Positions 6,095 through 6,647 of a stretch of 6,647 nt of DNA are shown here, one piece after another; position 1 is the first letter of the stretch, and every line of letters begins with the position of its first letter. A program made the translations under genes and the position numbers. The stretch comes from Alphaproteobacteria bacterium (GTDB lineage: Bacteria > Pseudomonadota > Alphaproteobacteria > Rhizobiales > Aestuariivirgaceae): NCBI GenBank assembly GCA_026400595.1, contig JAPLOT010000061.1:1-6647 (forward strand), in the 5' to 3' direction. The notes under the pieces were generated by a model. The model worked only from the letters and a program-made list of their open reading frames with translations. It ran no database searches and was not told where the DNA came from.

Positions 6095-6647
6095 ATGAAT
6101 CATAGGTTTGTGATTGTTGGGGTCCTGGCGATGCTATTGGCGTTCGTCGCGCCGGTTGCAGCCCCTCAAATGCTTGTTTCGTCCGCCGCAGCTCAGACCT
6201 CCGGTATTGTGATCGAGGGCAACCAGCGTGTCGAAAACGACACGATCATTGCCTATCTGCAGTTCGACAGCGCCAGCGGCTACGATGCCGACTCGGGTGA
6301 CGCGTCGGTCAAGGCCCTGTTTCAGACGGGCCTGTTCACGGACGTGCAGATCTTCCGGCGTGGCAATCAGGTGGTGATCAAGGTCGAGGAGAACCCGCAG
6401 ATCAACCGGGTGAACTTCGAGGGCAACAGCGAAATCAAGGACGCCGACCTTGCGAAGGAAGTCGAGCTTCGCGAGCGCATGATGTTTACCCGCGCACGCG
6501 TCGTAAGCGACGTCAATCGCATCATCTCGCTCTATCGGCGGTCAGGCTTCTACACTGTTACGGTTTCTCCAAAGATCATCCGCCTGCCGCAGAACCGTGT
6601 CGATCTCGTCTTCGAGATCAACGAAGGCGGCGAGACGAAGGTCAAGA
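6095..6647 (+). CDS. bamA: Outer membrane protein assembly factor BamA, N-terminal part (cut by window edge)
   Basis: BamA is the essential core of the BAM complex that inserts beta-barrel proteins into the outer membrane. The window holds 184 codons from ATG 6095; the remaining POTRA domains and the barrel lie beyond the right edge. Residues 1-33 form a signal peptide: basic MNHR, a hydrophobic stretch VIVGVLAMLLAFVAP, and likely cleavage after Ala31-Ala32-Ala33. POTRA 1 covers about 36-102: it begins IVIEGNQRVENDTI, contains ALFQTGLFTDVQIFRRG (74-90) and ends IKVEENPQ. POTRA 2 begins INRVNFEGNSEIKDADL at 103-119 and runs through the YRRSGFYTVTVSPK region (147-160) to FEINEGGETKVK. Its place straight after rseP is the conserved bamA context in proteobacteria. 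lpxD-fabZ-lpxA genes commonly follow, which cannot be checked here. Confidence 0.96.
   Translation, partial: MNHRFVIVGVLAMLLAFVAPVAAPQMLVSSAAAQTSGIVIEGNQRVENDTIIAYLQFDSASGYDADSGDASVKALFQTGLFTDVQIFRRGNQVVIKVEENPQINRVNFEGNSEIKDADLAKEVELRERMMFTRARVVSDVNRIISLYRRSGFYTVTVSPKIIRLPQNRVDLVFEINEGGETKVK

Overview
The window is high-GC bacterial chromosome, and the gene content and order point to an alphaproteobacterium. It has a DUF3126 gene directly after cysE, an RseP homologue of about 380 residues with a single PDZ domain, and a core block of pyrH-frr-uppS-cdsA-rseP-bamA. A CtrA-type TTAA-N7-TTAA site in front of rseP fits the same class. I cannot assign an order or genus.

Layout. Positions 1-524 (minus strand) hold the first 174 codons of a crotonase-family protein; its 3' end lies outside the window. 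A 101-bp divergent gap (525-625) with a small inverted repeat separates it from everything else, which is on the plus strand. The first plus-strand group is cysE (626-1447) followed by a 70-residue DUF3126 protein that probably starts at TTG (1487-1699). After an 85-bp gap comes a tight cluster: pyrH (1785-2504), frr (2509-3075), uppS (3092-3832) and cdsA (3832-4680). The gaps inside it are 4 nt, 16 nt and a 1-nt overlap. A 157-bp gap precedes rseP (4838-5986). After another 108-bp gap comes the start of bamA (6095 to the right edge).

How the genes fit together. PyrH supplies UDP and thus UTP/CTP. Frr recycles ribosomes. UppS makes the C55 lipid carrier for peptidoglycan and other envelope glycans. 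CdsA makes CDP-diacylglycerol for phospholipids. RseP is an intramembrane site-2 protease and BamA is the core outer-membrane protein insertase. From uppS onward this is an envelope-building locus. CysE makes O-acetylserine for cysteine synthesis.

The genes themselves are conserved housekeeping genes, and I see no mobile element, CRISPR array, RNA gene or new multi-gene system. The points worth a second look are in the control DNA and the gene order. The cdsA-rseP gap carries an exact-spacing sigma-54 (-24/-12) promoter match and a full CtrA-type box. The dxr gene, often found at exactly this point in alphaproteobacteria, is absent. pyrH sits behind cysE-DUF3126 rather than behind rpsB-tsf. 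The crotonase lacks both glutamates of the classical hydratase active site.
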